A stretch of DNA of 64,000 bases. It comes from Tethya wilhelma. Lineage: Eukaryota > Porifera > Demospongiae > Tethyida > Tethyidae. The translations under genes and the position numbers were made by a program. The notes under the pieces are model-generated. The model was given only the letters and a program-made list of their open reading frames with translations, was not told the DNA's origin and searched no databases. This document shows positions 1-11,784 of the stretch, piece by piece. The DNA lies in NCBI GenBank assembly GCA_964030475.1, contig CAXIPT010000022.1, forward strand, positions 68,822 through 132,821, given 5' to 3'. Every line of letters starts with the position of its first letter. The stretch's first letter is position 1.

Positions 1-1198
1 GAGATATTCTAGTTTTGCATATTTAAGTAGGTGTGCATTTATTAGAATTTGAGGTTTTTGAAGCATTTCTCCGAAACTAAAGCTCAATCCAGGTTGTTCC
101 AGGCAGAATAGGAAAGATACCAAGCAAAAAAATTTTGTGTCAAAATTTGGTGGGCGTGGCTAATTAGCTACAGTTGCGCATTTTTAAAAGTGCATTTATT
201 TGGGCTAGCCCCGCCCCCTTGATCACGTGATTCTTAAACTTGGTGTATGTGAAGACACTCCAGTGTTAAATATTTGTACCAAGTTTCAAAGGTTAAAAAT
301 AAACCAGTACAAAGATATCCTTAACTAAACTTTTGCATTGCCAAAATAACTGATACATGCCTTAACTGACCTGAGTAATCCAACTAGGCCAAGGTGAGCC
401 ACAAAACTCAGCGGTAAAGCAGAACAATTCATCACTGACTTTCGATACTTGCTCATCATGACTCATATCTGAGGCATATCTGTTCACTTTTTGCAGTAGC
501 TAAATTAATTTTTAGCAAGTAAACCAGGTGAACTATGCTTAGTAGCTATATGCCATCCACTCTACTGTATTTATTTTATATCTATCTATTTTTTAAAAAA
601 TCTCTGCTGAAGAATGCTCAGCTGCATGTTGTCATAGCTATTGAGCATACATAAGTCTAGCTAGCCTGAACTAGAAGTGCATGACTAATCAGTATAGCAA
701 TGCAGCTTAGCTAGCTGGCCATACTGAAAATACATGTCACAGTAGTTTTGTAGAAGAAGGGAAGGAGCACTTAGCATGGGGATTGAAACGAAGTATCTAC
801 GGTTTGAAGCAGAGCTTCTGGTGCTAGTATTCAGTGTTGGATGATCACCTGAAACAGAATGAATTTGTTCAAGCTAGTATGATCTTTGTATCTACATTAG
901 CTTAGAAGGAAGTGTGTTTGTTATAGGTTTGTATATCTGGATAATATGTTGTTGGGGAGCAGAAGCGAGGATATCGGTATAAAGTATAATTTTGTCGGGG
1001 AGCAGGTCAACGATGGAACAGTAATACTCAAGTATTGTGAGACAAAGAAGATGGTAACTAATATTCTAGTTAAAGAACTTGGACATGAACAATTTTAAAA
1101 GACTTAGAAGGATGAGTGGAATTAGTCATCAAAAAATCATTATCATTAGTCATCAAAAAATGGAACAAACTTGGAAATGCATTAAGAGCTAGAGATCA
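1..1198. other. Non-coding, nothing recognised
   Basis: AT-rich sequence with stops in all frames. I see no exon with convincing splice sites and no repeat boundary. It is either intron or upstream flank of the RNF213-like gene. Confidence 0.5.
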
Positions 1199-1817
1199 TT
1201 AACCGATTATATGCTGAATTCTTTTGAAGTGAATGACGTCATACGGCGAAATTAAAATTTTAAATTTTTAGCAGCTATATGCGCCTTCTTTTTGCTTTTC
1301 TTCTAAAGTAAAGATTAGGCAAAGCTTTTTATATGATGCAGCTAAGCAACAATCAAGCTTACTATACTCCAGGTCTTGTTGCTTAGTGAAGTTTTTGCTG
1401 GTAAAAAAGCCTAACATACGGGAGGGTCAAATACGCTAGGATATAGCCGCGCATATAAAGCTTTTTTCCAGCTAGCCAGCAACGCTTACAAAAGCGATGC
1501 TATGGCTATATAGCCTAACTATCCTTGCACCTACGTAGCAAGTTTCAAGCTTATCCTCTGAAGGGTTGTAGAAAAAACGTCGATCTAAAATCGACCATCG
1601 TGATCGCGAAGATCGTGACCGTTACGCCTTACTAGCAGTTCTAAGTCTGACTTGATATTTTAGTAGAGTAGTCCCTTACCTATTCGTATATAAAGTTTAA
1701 AGTTAAGGTCTAATTGCTTAGCTTGCAAAATAGTCGCTAGTGCAGCCTTGATGCGATTTTGCGTCAACTGCGGATGCGGATGGCGCAATTTCGCATCAAC
1801 CGCAGGGAATCGGTTAA
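1199..1817. mobile_element. piggyBac-like MITE (TTAACCGATTA ends)
   Basis: It starts ttaaccgattatatgc and ends aatcggttaa: a TTAA at each edge with inverted CCGATT ends. About 620 bases with no coding capacity. TTAA target duplication is the hallmark of piggyBac elements; superfamily assignment is inference. Confidence 0.7.
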
Positions 1818-2207
1818 GTTGAAATTTTAGATATAGCATCTTGCAAAATAGTTTAGTTTCTGAGATCTGAGGCTTTGTGCTTCTCTTAGCACTTAGCGTT
1901 AAAACCACACCCATCGATCACCCGCCATGTGGAGTATAAAAATGCAGTTGAGTTTGGATCATAGCTTTTCCTGGCAGCTGGTTCAGTTGGCTTAGCTGCT
2001 AATATATAAGCATGTAGCTTGGACGATAAGTAACTCAAACTAAATGTAAATAAGTTAATTTTGGTGAGATAATACTTTGCAGAACTAGCACCCTAGCAGC
2101 TTAGTTGTGTGGTTGTCTGTACAGTCAGTGCCTGACCAGCTGGCTGAACTTGATATCGATCAGCATTGATTATGCTGAATCTCTCGAAAGCTCAGTTTAG
2201 AAAAATC
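1818..2207. other. Non-coding, nothing recognised
   Basis: No exon, RNA gene or repeat boundary seen. Confidence 0.4.
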
Positions 2208-2216
2208 ATTCAATAG

Positions 2217-2598
2217 TAGCCTCGTTCCCAGGCTCTCACCTTTGACCTTACACTCACGGTAAGGAAGGAGAGAGCCTGGTCAGAAATATCACGTGAATTT
2301 CGTCATTGATGACGCGGAGGTAGACGTGACCTTTGACCTCTGCCGCGATCGTGCTGTTTTACAAGCGCCTAGCTCGAACAGCTCGAAAGTAAGTAATTTT
2401 ACTGTACTTATTTTCATGGTTTGGACAGCTTAATAAACTGTAGTAGCGCTAGTTCAGAATCGCTGCAGCTTGTAGAGGTCAAAGGACATGTCTACCCTAG
2501 TGTCTATCCCCACGTCATTCACGTGATATTTCCAACCAGGCTCTCTCCTTCCTTACCGTGAGTGTAAGGTCAAAGGTGAGAGCCTGGGAACGAGGCTA
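2217..2598. mobile_element. Mutator-like MITE with 9-bp target duplication
   Basis: The ends are tagcctcgttcccaggctc and its inverse, and the inverted match extends to about 90 bases per side. It is flanked by identical 9-mers attcaatag at 2208-2216 and 2599-2607. Each arm also contains an internal hairpin (ccaggctct...gagagcctgg). It carries no transposase, so it is non-autonomous. Confidence 0.88.
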
Positions 2599-2739
2599 AT
2601 TCAATAGTATAATATTATGTTGATAAACAGTTTCGCTGATGTTTATACTGTACTTCAAGTTAGTCCACATGCACTACTCAATAAATCCTTGGTTGTGTGT
2701 TGGATTTTAAATGATTAGACTGTGCTTAAACCTACAGTA

Positions 2740-3640
2740 ACAAGTAGTAAAAATTTTATAAAAAATAACAGTGTAGGAATGGGCAGTGCTGTAAAAAGCA
2801 AGGAAACAAGCCAAGACTCTGAATCATGGCAGCACATGACTACTTCATTTTCAGTCTTCATCATATCATAGTATACAGGGTCCATTGTTTACCTATTGTA
2901 AATTAAATGAAGTGTATCAGCGTCATGCAGGCAACTTAGATTTGAGATTGTAAGGCTTTGGCACAAAAAATGAAGTAGTCATGTGTCGAAATTCAGAGTC
3001 TTGGCTTGTTTCCTTGCTTTTTACAGCACTGCCCATTCCTATATACACTGTTATTTTTTATAAAATTTTTACTACTTGTTTATGCACTTTTTTCAACACT
3101 AAGGTGAATTTTGCATACATTAGATGCACATGCGCATTAGACATATTATGCAAACCACGTGGTCAAGTTTGCTTATATAAATGTGACGACCTTTACCAAC
3201 AGCAAGATGGCTACATTTCAGTACAGTAATTTATATCAAAGTTTTAAAGGCTGCCTAGCTCTTGTTTCTTGATATTTAGACAGAAAATAAGTGTAAAGGT
3301 TCGTAGTTCGGATGAATTCAAGTTACTATGTACAGTCAAAGTTGGCTCAACGCTTTTTGTTTGTCTGGAAATTGTGTTCAAGTCAGTCAGTTAGGGAGGA
3401 AGTAAGAATGAACAAAAATGCGTTTGTGCATGTGGCTTTGCACTAAGCGCTTTCTTAGAGTGTTCTGGGGAGTTTCATTTATTTTTCTAAGTGCATACAT
3501 TAGGAAAAGTCTCTGAGAAAGCTTCTTAGCAAGGTTTCAAGCCTTAGCTATCCTTTACTAAACATTTGTAAGCCTAGACATTTTGTATTGTGTCAATGGG
3601 GGTGATGGCCCATTCCTACTATACGTACTACCGTACGTAT
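2740..3640. mobile_element. Composite foldback element (family A/B), reversed copy
   Basis: It begins with the embedded palindrome B (2769-3050), with arms cagtgtaggaatgggcag and the inverse. It ends with the A hairpin tactatacgtac...gtacgtat at 3617-3640. The same layout recurs throughout the window. Confidence 0.8.
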
Positions 3641-3785
3641 AATTTGCTTACCTCAGCCTTGTTACATAAGTCTCAGACTGATGGTGTTGAATACAGTGCC
3701 ACATCCATACAGTCTCACATAGCCAGCTCCCTAAGATGGGCTAGCTATGCTATTTATACAATGCTAGGTTATAATTAGTGCAATA

Positions 3786-3976
3786 TACCGTAGATCATGA
3801 AATTTTTGTTTGTAAAATATTTCACCTGTTAAATTTTTGCATAGTTTAATTTTTGTCGTTGCAAATGGTTTGGTAAAGATCTCCATACAAAATAAATTTT
3901 CCGCTGAGTTAAATTTTCGTCCGTAATGGTCATTGACGAAAATTTTTTAGCGACAAAAAATTCCCAATCTACTGTA
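3786..3976. mobile_element. Small TIR MITE (family H)
   Basis: The inverted ends are taccgtagatcatgaaattt and the degenerate inverse near 3955-3976. It abuts the next family H copy and shares a TA with it. Confidence 0.55.
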
Positions 3977-4170
3977 CCGTATAGGGGGTAAATTAAAATT
4001 TGGCGAATTCGCATTTTAACGTGATTGGTGATTTCAAATTTGGTAATTTAATTCTGCACGCTGCATTAATTGTTTTTATACGCGTGCGTGCCTATTAAAT
4101 TTTGTTGATTTTTAATTTGGTGATTTTCAGAATAATTCGCCAATTCGCCAAATTTACCCGCTATACGGTA
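3975..4170. mobile_element. Small TIR MITE (family H)
   Basis: It starts taccgtatagggggtaaatt and ends acccgctatacggta, an inverted repeat with TA at the edges. About 196 bases. Related copies lie at 37168, 37664 and 59461. Confidence 0.75.
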
Positions 4171-5141
4171 GGCCTGCTAGAAAGAGAATGGGATCACACC
4201 TACAAACTGCTCCTCATAATATTATGTGCATATGGTTGGCCATCTAGCTGAAATTGGCAAGTGGGTTACCAAGTTTATACTTAGAAGTGTGAAAATGAGT
4301 TATCTAGACCAAGTGAATCTCAACTTAAAGTATATTACTTCTGGTTGTTATGAAGTTGCAATCCACAAAAATTTTCCCTATGAATTTCTATTTAATGTTT
4401 GTAGTCCCTAAGAAGTGTTACACCACAATCATCTACTGTCATTTCTCTAGAACATGAGTTTTTTCGCAAGTGCATGCCATGCAACGTGAATGTTGTGTAT
4501 ACCAGGTTCTGTTTTCTCATCTGCTCCCGAGCAGGTGAATCCATGAGGCTAGTCCTTAGATCCAATGCTTTTCACTTCCTTTTAGTGAGTAAAGAGTGAA
4601 AAGGTAGATATTACTTGGATATGAGACTAGTTCCTGGCTGCTGACAGTCTGTATACTCAGTGTAGTTAAGGACTGGGTCAGCTCACTGCAACTGAGTTTC
4701 ACGAATGGGTGATTTTAGATGTAAAACTACAATTAATTTAATTTTTAACTTTTTTACAAGAAGCAAGAGTAAGGCTGAATATAGACTTGAGCATTGAACG
4801 GAGTAGAAGCGCTTGGTTTTAAGCTGCGCTGACTTGATACACAGTGTCTACATGTTGCAACTAAAGTATCTATAGCGTACTTTTTGGAAACTAGCTACCA
4901 GACGGCAATGGTGATCGTGGATATGATCCTTAATGAGATGCAAAACTGGTAAATTTTCTAGTTTTAATACTTTTAAGAATGATATTGAAAAAGTAAACTA
5001 TTGGATTTAAGTTCACCTAGGTATAAAGCGTGTGGCTGTAGATAGTTGGCAAGTTCTCCGTTTATTGCGTTGAAGTGCTATTACATTGGTGGGCGTGCTG
5101 CCTGCTATTACATCATTGAATAATCATACGTACTGAATAAT
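4171..5141. other. Non-coding, nothing recognised
   Basis: Short open frames only, with no splice-bounded exon and no clear repeat. Confidence 0.4.
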
Positions 5142-5538
5142 CATACGTACGGTAGTACGTATAGTAGGAATGGGTTGACTGTCCCATAGACACAATACAA
5201 AATGTTTATGATCATAAAAATCTAGCAAAACAAAATTAAGTCTTCAAACCTGCTAAGAGGCTCTCACTGACAGATTACCAATTGCATGCATGGCCTAAAA
5301 CTCACAGAAACCTTCCTCAGCACTCGTACAGAGAGCTAGCAGGAAGCCACAATAGTGCCATTTTTGTTCTGCTAACGTACTTACGTACTTACTAACTGAC
5401 TTACTTGAAAAGCATTTTCAGAGAACCAGAATGTGTTGAGCCAACTTTGACAACACAAAGTAAGTTCTTTTCATAGGTACTACATTCCTTGATACTTGTT
5501 TCAATCACAAATAAGCCTAAACAAAAACTAGAAAGCTT
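5142..5538. mobile_element. Family A element, truncated at an N
   Basis: It begins catacgtacggtagtacgta and continues taggaatgggttgactgtcc. It is interrupted by the single N at 5539, which probably marks a contig join. Confidence 0.7.
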
Positions 5539-5636
5539 NCATTAGTAGGAACGTGCCATCTGCCCCATATCAGAAAGTTAGTTTAGTCTTCAATAGTTTT
5601 TTGCAGCCTCCTGAAGTCAAGTGCAGTTTGCTTAGT

Positions 5637-6206
5637 GTACCATATTCGTTCTAATATAGGCGCTGTCCTAATTTAGGCGCCGTTTAGCCCCGACCACAAT
5701 TATTATGGTTCCAATTAGAAGCGCCTTTTTGGAAGCGAATTATTTTCAGGCGGCGCCTAGGCAGTAGTTTGTGTCACAGTGGGCGACTATCTGCAGCTAT
5801 TTTACTGCTTTTTAGCAGAGAAGAGTATACTTGGCAGTTTTTGCACAGTTGATAAGTGAATTATTCTCGGTTAAATGTAATGCTGAAGTTCCGAGTCTTG
5901 ATCGAGTCACGAGTGAATGACCAAAGCTAGCTGAGTCTTGTTAGTTCTGGTTGAAATTCTGAGTTCTAATAGTACTGAAAGCAAGCTACTTTTCAAGTTT
6001 TGTCTTCTATACTGACATTTGTCAGCTACTCATTGAATTGCTGAGCTTGACCTTGCATAGATCGAAAACGGTTCTAATTCAGAGGCGCCGTCCTAATTTA
6101 GGTGCCCTTTACCAACTTAGTTAATTTTTTGGTTCCAATTAGTGGCGCCTTTTGACATTGAAATTAATTTTTAGTGGCGCCTATAATAGAACAAATACAG
6201 TATATA
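5637..6206. mobile_element. Inverted-repeat element with ggcgcc subrepeats
   Basis: The left end taccatattcgttctaatat is mirrored by the right end ataatagaacaaatacagta. The motif cctaatttaggcgcc followed by ggttccaattag occurs twice (5668-5725 and 6090-6148). Non-coding. Confidence 0.6.
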
Positions 6207-6227
6207 CCTCAAATATTAACATACAGT

Positions 6228-6360
6228 TTTTAGAGCACTCGGGAGTAAGTTCTGGTGAGAAGCCACAACAGTGCACTTTTGTTTTTTTCTTTCTTCCTTC
6301 TTTCCTAGTTGACAAACTTGAACATGCGATTTCCAGACAAAAGACATTGAGCTAATACGT
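6228..6360. mobile_element. Family A fragment
   Basis: It matches an internal part of family A copies: agagcactcgggagtaag, then aagccacaacagtgc, then cttgaacatgcgatttcc. Confidence 0.55.
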
Positions 6361-6386
6361 ACGCATCTAATGTAGTGTAGCACTCC

Positions 6387-7027
6387 TAGCCTCGTTCCCA
6401 GGCTCCTCCTTCGCGAATATTTTCTTCGAAAATAAGGAAGGAGAGAGCCTGGTACCAGTAGTCACGTGAGTGACGTACTGTTTTACGTAATTCAAGTTAG
6501 TTAGCAAGAGAAAGTTTCCTGGGAGCGACCGCGAACAGAACAGAACAAAAGAATGCTTGAAAACAACTACCATTTGCTTGTTCAAAGTCAATTCTTGTGT
6601 GCCAAGAGTTAAGATGTACTTCCCAAACAGCGTTTGTGATTGTCGCTTTTGTTTTGTACCTTGGTTTGGTCAGACTGAAAGATCGAGACTGGACACAGAA
6701 CCAAAATTGCTGATTCAAAGAGACTACCATTTATCTGTTGCTTCTTGGACTATCTTTGGAGACTACTGGCTGCTTATTTCTTGTCTATTCCCATCGTCTT
6801 CTACGTCTAGCTCTCTCAGAGCTCGTAGATACGCAAAAATTTTTGCCAACATCAACTGACTGGAACACGTGCGTGACGCATTTTAGATAAAGCGCGTAAT
6901 GCTGAGTAGGCCCACGTCTACCAGACGTCTACCCTGTACGTCACTCACGTGACTACTGGTACCAGGCTCTCTCCTTCCTTATTTTCGAAGAAAATATTCG
7001 CGAAGGAGGAGCCTGGGAACGAGGCTA
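6387..7027. mobile_element. Mutator-like MITE, larger copy with 9-bp target duplication
   Basis: The ends tagcctcgttcccaggctc and inverse are nearly perfect for about 90 bases. Exact flanking 9-mers tagcactcc lie at 6378-6386 and 7028-7036. The arms contain a hairpin ttcgcgaatattttcttcga. The interior has no credible transposase. Confidence 0.88.
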
Positions 7028-7074
7028 TAGCACTCCTGCTTTTCATAGAGATTGGCCTGTCTCAGGCTGATTGC

Positions 7075-7906
7075 GCACCTTAGTGTTGAAATTCATTGAA
7101 TAAGTAGAATAATTTTCATACAAATAAGCAGTGTAGGAATGATTAGTGCTGTAAAAAGCAAAGAAACATCAAGGAGAGTCTCTGAATTTTGGCAAGTAAC
7201 TACATACAAGTAGTATAAAAAGCAAGGTAGCAAGGCAAGATTGAATTTAGGCACATGACTACTTTCTGTTAGCAGTTGCTGGCTAATTATACCTCAATAG
7301 TCACACAATTAGTTCACTAATTGGAATGAAGTATCAGCAGACATACAGGTAAAACCATACAATGCAACTTTGGCATAAAAAATGAAGTAGTCATGTGCCA
7401 AAATTCAGAGTCTTGCATGCCTTGTTTCCTTGCTTTTTACAGAACTGCCCATTCCTACACTGTTTATTTTTTTACTACATATTCGGGCACTATCTCTACA
7501 AAAAAAGAAAGTGCTTGCAGAAATATTGAATGTGCATGCGTATTATTGCAAACCACGTGGTATGTTGACAACCTTTACCTACAGAAAATGTCTTCATAAC
7601 AGTACAGTAATTTGTACTTGAGAGTTTCAAAGCTGCCTAGATTTTGTTTGCTCACTTTTGGGCAGCAGATGAGTATCAAAGTACGTATATACTTGGGATG
7701 AATTCAAGTTACCTTGTACAGTCAGAGTTGGCTCAATGTCTGCCGGCACTTTCTCCAGGGTTCTCAAGGAAGCTTCTTTGTGTTTTGTTGCATGATCCAT
7801 ACATCTAAGGGAGGCCTCTAAGCGTGTTTGAAGGCTTAGCTACCTTTCTCTGAAAATTTATTAACTTGAACATTTTGTATTGTGTCAATGGGAGAGGCGG
7901 CCCATG
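7075..7906. mobile_element. Composite foldback element A/B, reversed copy
   Basis: The B palindrome is at 7129-7462 and the A-type tail ends with cattttgtattgtgtcaatg. The terminal hairpin is lost. Confidence 0.75.
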
Positions 7907-8029
7907 ATACTTCATTTTATTGGCAAAATCTAAATGTCTACACACCTGTTTCTTCATGATCCTGGTTAACAAAACGACACCAAAATGATCATAATATTAT
8001 TATAATCAAGGGAGGCTTTAATTAAAATA

Positions 8030-8135
8030 AGGGAGTCAAGTGCCGAATTTCAGAGACTTGCCTTGTTCAATTGCTTTTACAGGACTACCTATTTTACAGT
8101 GCATGCTTATTATTTTTATGAAATGTTTATTACTT
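8030..8135. mobile_element. B palindrome right-arm fragment
   Basis: It reads agtgccgaatttcagagac and ends in a gene-free AT-rich tract. The rest of 7907-8510 shows nothing recognisable. Confidence 0.5.
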
Positions 8136-8510
8136 GCACTTTGTAACATGATGCAATTGCTGGTCTGCCTACACAGCTATGTCCTCTTCCTTGATGACAA
8201 TGACTTGAAAATTTCTTTAAAAAATTGCTTATCTCTAAGGTGCTAATGAATTCACTCAGTTTTGAGCTAAAAGCTTGCACTATATATTAGTTTGACCAAG
8301 TGACTAATAGTCTATGGCTATAAGTATTATGGGCAATAATAAAGTGTGCGTGCAATAACAGTATAGGTTTGAGCTGTCAAGTCTGATCACAAGCTAAGGG
8401 TTTATAGGATTAAGGTTTATAGTGTGAGGTGCAAACCCTGTCCAATGTAGGTATGTGATGGCTTTTGCTATCAGGTATGTTTGCAGTCAGTTCAGTTAAT
8501 GTGAGCTTAG

Positions 8511-9131
8511 TTAACCCTTTACACCCAGAAATTGCACCTGTGGCCACGTGATAATTAAGATTTATTTTTAGTACTTGTTCATTAATGCATATTATCCAGC
8601 TCTAGTTGCATACTTATTTAAAACACAAACTAGTATGTTAAAGTACTTATCAATTACCTGTATGACTGCTGATCCTAGCGTTGACCCTGGAAAAATTTGC
8701 TCAAAAATTGAAGGGTTCGAAGTTCAATAGATTTCCAAGCGTCTTTGGCTATCTTTCTCCATGGCTTTGAGTAACATCCAAACTATGTAAGCTTATAAAT
8801 ATATAGACTAACTATCCCTCTACTACCACAAGTAGCACTAAGCTTCTAATCCTAGAGACTATAGAGAAAACGAGCCAAGAAAACTTATCGTCGCGATTGC
8901 AGTGATTGTGACCTATTTCATTTCTTGACATCATTGAGCTCCACCTACTTATCAGTTCCAACTCAAACTTGGTATTTTCTAAGGTGATACCTTACCTAAA
9001 TGCACAGCAAGTTTAAAGTTCAAAGCTATTTGCTTAGCTGCAGAGCACGCGCTAATGTTGTGATGATGTGTTTATTTCAAATGCATTAATTAAATGACAG
9101 GTTTTCCTGTCATTCGTAATTAAAGGGTTAA
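8511..9131. mobile_element. piggyBac-like MITE (TTAACCCTTTA ends)
   Basis: It starts ttaaccctttacaccc and ends taaagggttaa, giving TTAA plus CCC/GGG ends, typical of piggyBac. Its edge lies 34 bases before the exon at 9166. Confidence 0.78.
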
Positions 9132-9165
9132 TGATCATGTTATATATTTTTATTAAATATTTCAG

Positions 9166-9570
9166 GTCTCTTATTAAGATCCTGTAACAATTCAAGTGTG
9201 CTAGGTTCTGTATCATATTCATGGGCACCTATTTGCACACCAAGAACATTTGATTGGACACTTTTCTCAGCTGAACATGTTGACAAGCCGTACATACATT
9301 ATTTATTCATGACTACTGAAGTTCATCTTCCCACTGAAGTCGCTAAGCTTAATAGCACTGGACAAGCCAAAGCTCTTGTTGTCATTAACAGTCAAGAAGC
9401 TCCTGTTCCAGACACAAGTATATTCTTTTCACAGGAAACACGGCCTGAAGTTGATACTTGGGTTCTTCCAGTTTTGTTTGTTGGATCAGATATTGGTGTA
9501 CTCCTGGAAAATCTACAGAGTCCAGCTGATGTTAAAGTAAAATTTAAAGATGCAGATGAAGCCAGACAAG
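9166..9570 (+). CDS. RNF213: RNF213-like exon 1 of the window (N-terminal arm)
   Basis: The acceptor is tattaaatatttcag and the donor is caag|gtaattc. It enters with two bases of a split codon and leaves in phase 1, matching the next exon. About 134 codons contain no stop and read LLLRSCNNSSVLGSVSYSWA onward, ending KFKDADEARQ. The GTG at 9198 inside it is not a start, because the frame is open back to the acceptor. I see no known motif. It belongs to the gene because the phase joins cleanly to 9826. A piggyBac-like MITE ends only 34 bases upstream of the exon. Confidence 0.72.
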
Positions 9571-9825
9571 GTAATTCATCACACTCTTATGGCCTAGTTT
9601 TAATGATACTCTCTGCCTTTAAGCTATTCTTCCATCTTGTTTTCAATTGCTGTTGGATTTGCCTGTGTGCTGGATCAGGCAGTATGATTGTCAGTTTGTT
9701 TAGATATTGTTTTATTTTCAATATCGTTACTTCTTGATTTTGGCCACACTTAGGCTATAGAATACAGAGTCCAGCCTGGTTTGAAGTTATAACAGTATAC
9801 TTTTGTCTTGTAACATTAATTTTAG

Positions 9826-10013
9826 AGTATATTTCTGTGGCTGCTGCTAAATGGCCAGACCTGTCAACCTGGATTAATGCTGATAAAGCTACTCTAAAAC
9901 CCAGAGAACTAACTTCTATGATTATTAAATTCTTACTGGATGTTGAAAGAGAGGGAAAGAGTGTTTCCAGTGTTCAGTGTCAGTTTGTTATGAGAGCGTG
10001 TTATTATTTTGAG
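9826..10013 (+). CDS. RNF213: RNF213-like exon 2 (arm)
   Basis: The acceptor is aacattaattttag and the donor is tttgag|gtatgtt. It completes the Glu codon split at 9570 and ends on a whole codon. The peptide starts YISVAAAKWPDLSTWINAD and ends VMRACYYFE, and looks helical. Preceding intron is 255 bases. Confidence comes from clean splice sites, phase agreement and protein-like composition; no motif is recognisable. Confidence 0.75.
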
Positions 10014-10868
10014 GTATGTTAGAAACAGTAAACATTTTTAGCAGTATACATAAGTTTTACCATGCATATATATGTGTCATTATCACAATAAATTATTATT
10101 TTAAGTATACTTTACAGTGCATGTGGCAACCTCAATATCTAAAAATAGCAAAAAAATTATAGCATTATGATTTCAAATATAATTGTATTAATTCAATTCC
10201 ACAAAATTTCTTGTATACATAGTGAGGTAAGAACAGTTAGTTGTGATTTTTGTCTCCATGGTCCAGCTCCGATTCTACTTCTCTGTAATGATAACAAGAT
10301 AAAAAAAACTATATAGTTCTGCCGATCTTTCCAACGTTTAGTATAACTGACAAAGAGCTGTGGTGTATATAGCACTTGATAATGACCATTAGTCACAATT
10401 GCGATCATAATTAGAGCAGTGTTTTCTCCACAGCTCTTTAGAGCACAAGCTTGGAAATTGCTGTTTAGGTGTAGAGACAGTTAGGATAAATTAGAAAGCC
10501 TGATTGACTAGTTAGAAAAAACCCTTAGAAGCCTCACTATAAGCAATGGTATGATTGTATAAATTGTGTTGAGTATCCAATTACACACTACATGCATCAT
10601 CATGTATAGATAGCAGCTACAGCTAGCTTTTTCTAGTTTTGCTTTAGAAATAAATTAGACAATTATTAAAATTAATGATACATGCAGTTAAGCAATAATC
10701 AAGCTAATTATATAAGGCATTGTACCATTGCTTATAGTGAGGCTTTTGCCAATCAAGCTAATTATATAATACACGCCATTATTCATGATATATTATTGCT
10801 TCATGATTAATCAGTTATTATTCTTGTGCACATTACTACAACAATGTCATAATGTATTTTTTCTATAG
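10014..10868 (+). other. Intron with degraded repeat fragments
   Basis: About 10430-10760 resembles pieces of the piggyBac-like family (cacagctctttagagcacaagctt, cctcactataagcaatgg). No exon seen. The rest is AT-rich. Confidence 0.4.
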
Positions 10869-10993
10869 CAAAACAGCTCACCACAGGAAGCAGAAAATGC
10901 ATTAAAATTCCTATCTGACTATGTACGAAATATTGACCGTTTTATCAGTGATTTCCCATTGCTCATGCTGTTAGCATACAGAACAAGAATTCA
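10869..10993 (+). CDS. RNF213: RNF213-like exon 3 (arm)
   Basis: The acceptor is tttttctatag and the donor is attca|gtaagag. It reads QNSSPQEAENALKFLSDYVR and ends LLMLLAYRTRIQ. It enters in phase 0 and leaves in phase 2, agreeing with both neighbours. The peptide is helical and amphipathic, with no catalytic motif. Confidence 0.78.
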
Positions 10994-11020
10994 GTAAGAG
11001 CATCTATAAAATAACACAGT

Positions 11021-11240
11021 AATGGCCAAATTGTAAAGCAAACATGATGAAATGGCTGTTAGATTATGCACAGAATCCTTCGGGGGGGGCCTGCATGTAA
11101 AACCCTTTTGCCTGTGTTGATTTTGCCTACAGGAAGAATTCTTAAGAAAGAAGAATTCTTACATATTTATTAGCCATTCCATATCTTGTATATATACACT
11201 CTCTTTTTTTATGATTTGGCCATTCCTGTATCTAATTACC
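11021..11240. mobile_element. Palindromic MITE, family E
   Basis: The arms aatggccaaattgtaaagca and tatgatttggccattcctg are inverted, with gaattctt pairs in the middle. Degraded copy of the elements at 17757, 38228 and 48890. Confidence 0.6.
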
Positions 11241-11245
11241 TTCTT

Positions 11246-11784
11246 GATAATTATTTTTGCACTTGTTTGTTCTCTTTAATTATTTCATTGCCAAACTCAT
11301 TGTCACAAATTGACAATGAGTTTGTGTGTATATGTCAGTATACTCATTGACTGCGACCTTCATCAACTAAGTTAATGACATCATACAAATTATTAGCATA
11401 TGCACGCAAACTCATCCAAAAGCTTCCTAATCTCATGCCGAGTACTGCAAGAAGCTTCATCAGAAAACAAATAAAAGTTTGACTGCTTTGTACATGTATC
11501 TTTAATATTTAGACTAGAGTGATAGTCATCCATAACTCAACATTGAGAATTGAAGTGACATCACTGAAAATAAGGCGGATAAAACTAAATACCTTTGCAA
11601 TACATAATTAAAAATTACCCTTAGTTATAGCAGTGCCTGCGCACATTACTTAGATGAAGGATCAATACTGAAAAATGAAGTAGTCATGTGCAGAAATGCA
11701 TTATTTCTTTATCTATGCAGTGGCATATCTAGGATGGCTGGTGCTGAAGCACCCCCCTGGCTCAGAAAATAATGACATAATTGC
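11246..11784 (+). other. Intron, nothing strong
   Basis: It contains a B-arm scrap (aaaatgaagtagtcatgtgc, 11675-11694) and a scrap of a cagtggc...ctagg element near 11719. No exon seen. Confidence 0.4.

Noticed and set aside
6557..6859. 100-codon frame in the larger Mutator-like element as a transposase
   Set aside because: Too short, no catalytic motif, and overlapping opposite-strand frames are just as long.
9198..9737. 179-codon frame as a complete small gene
   Set aside because: Its apparent start is GTG and the frame is open back to a splice acceptor. The tail after 9570 reads into an intron.
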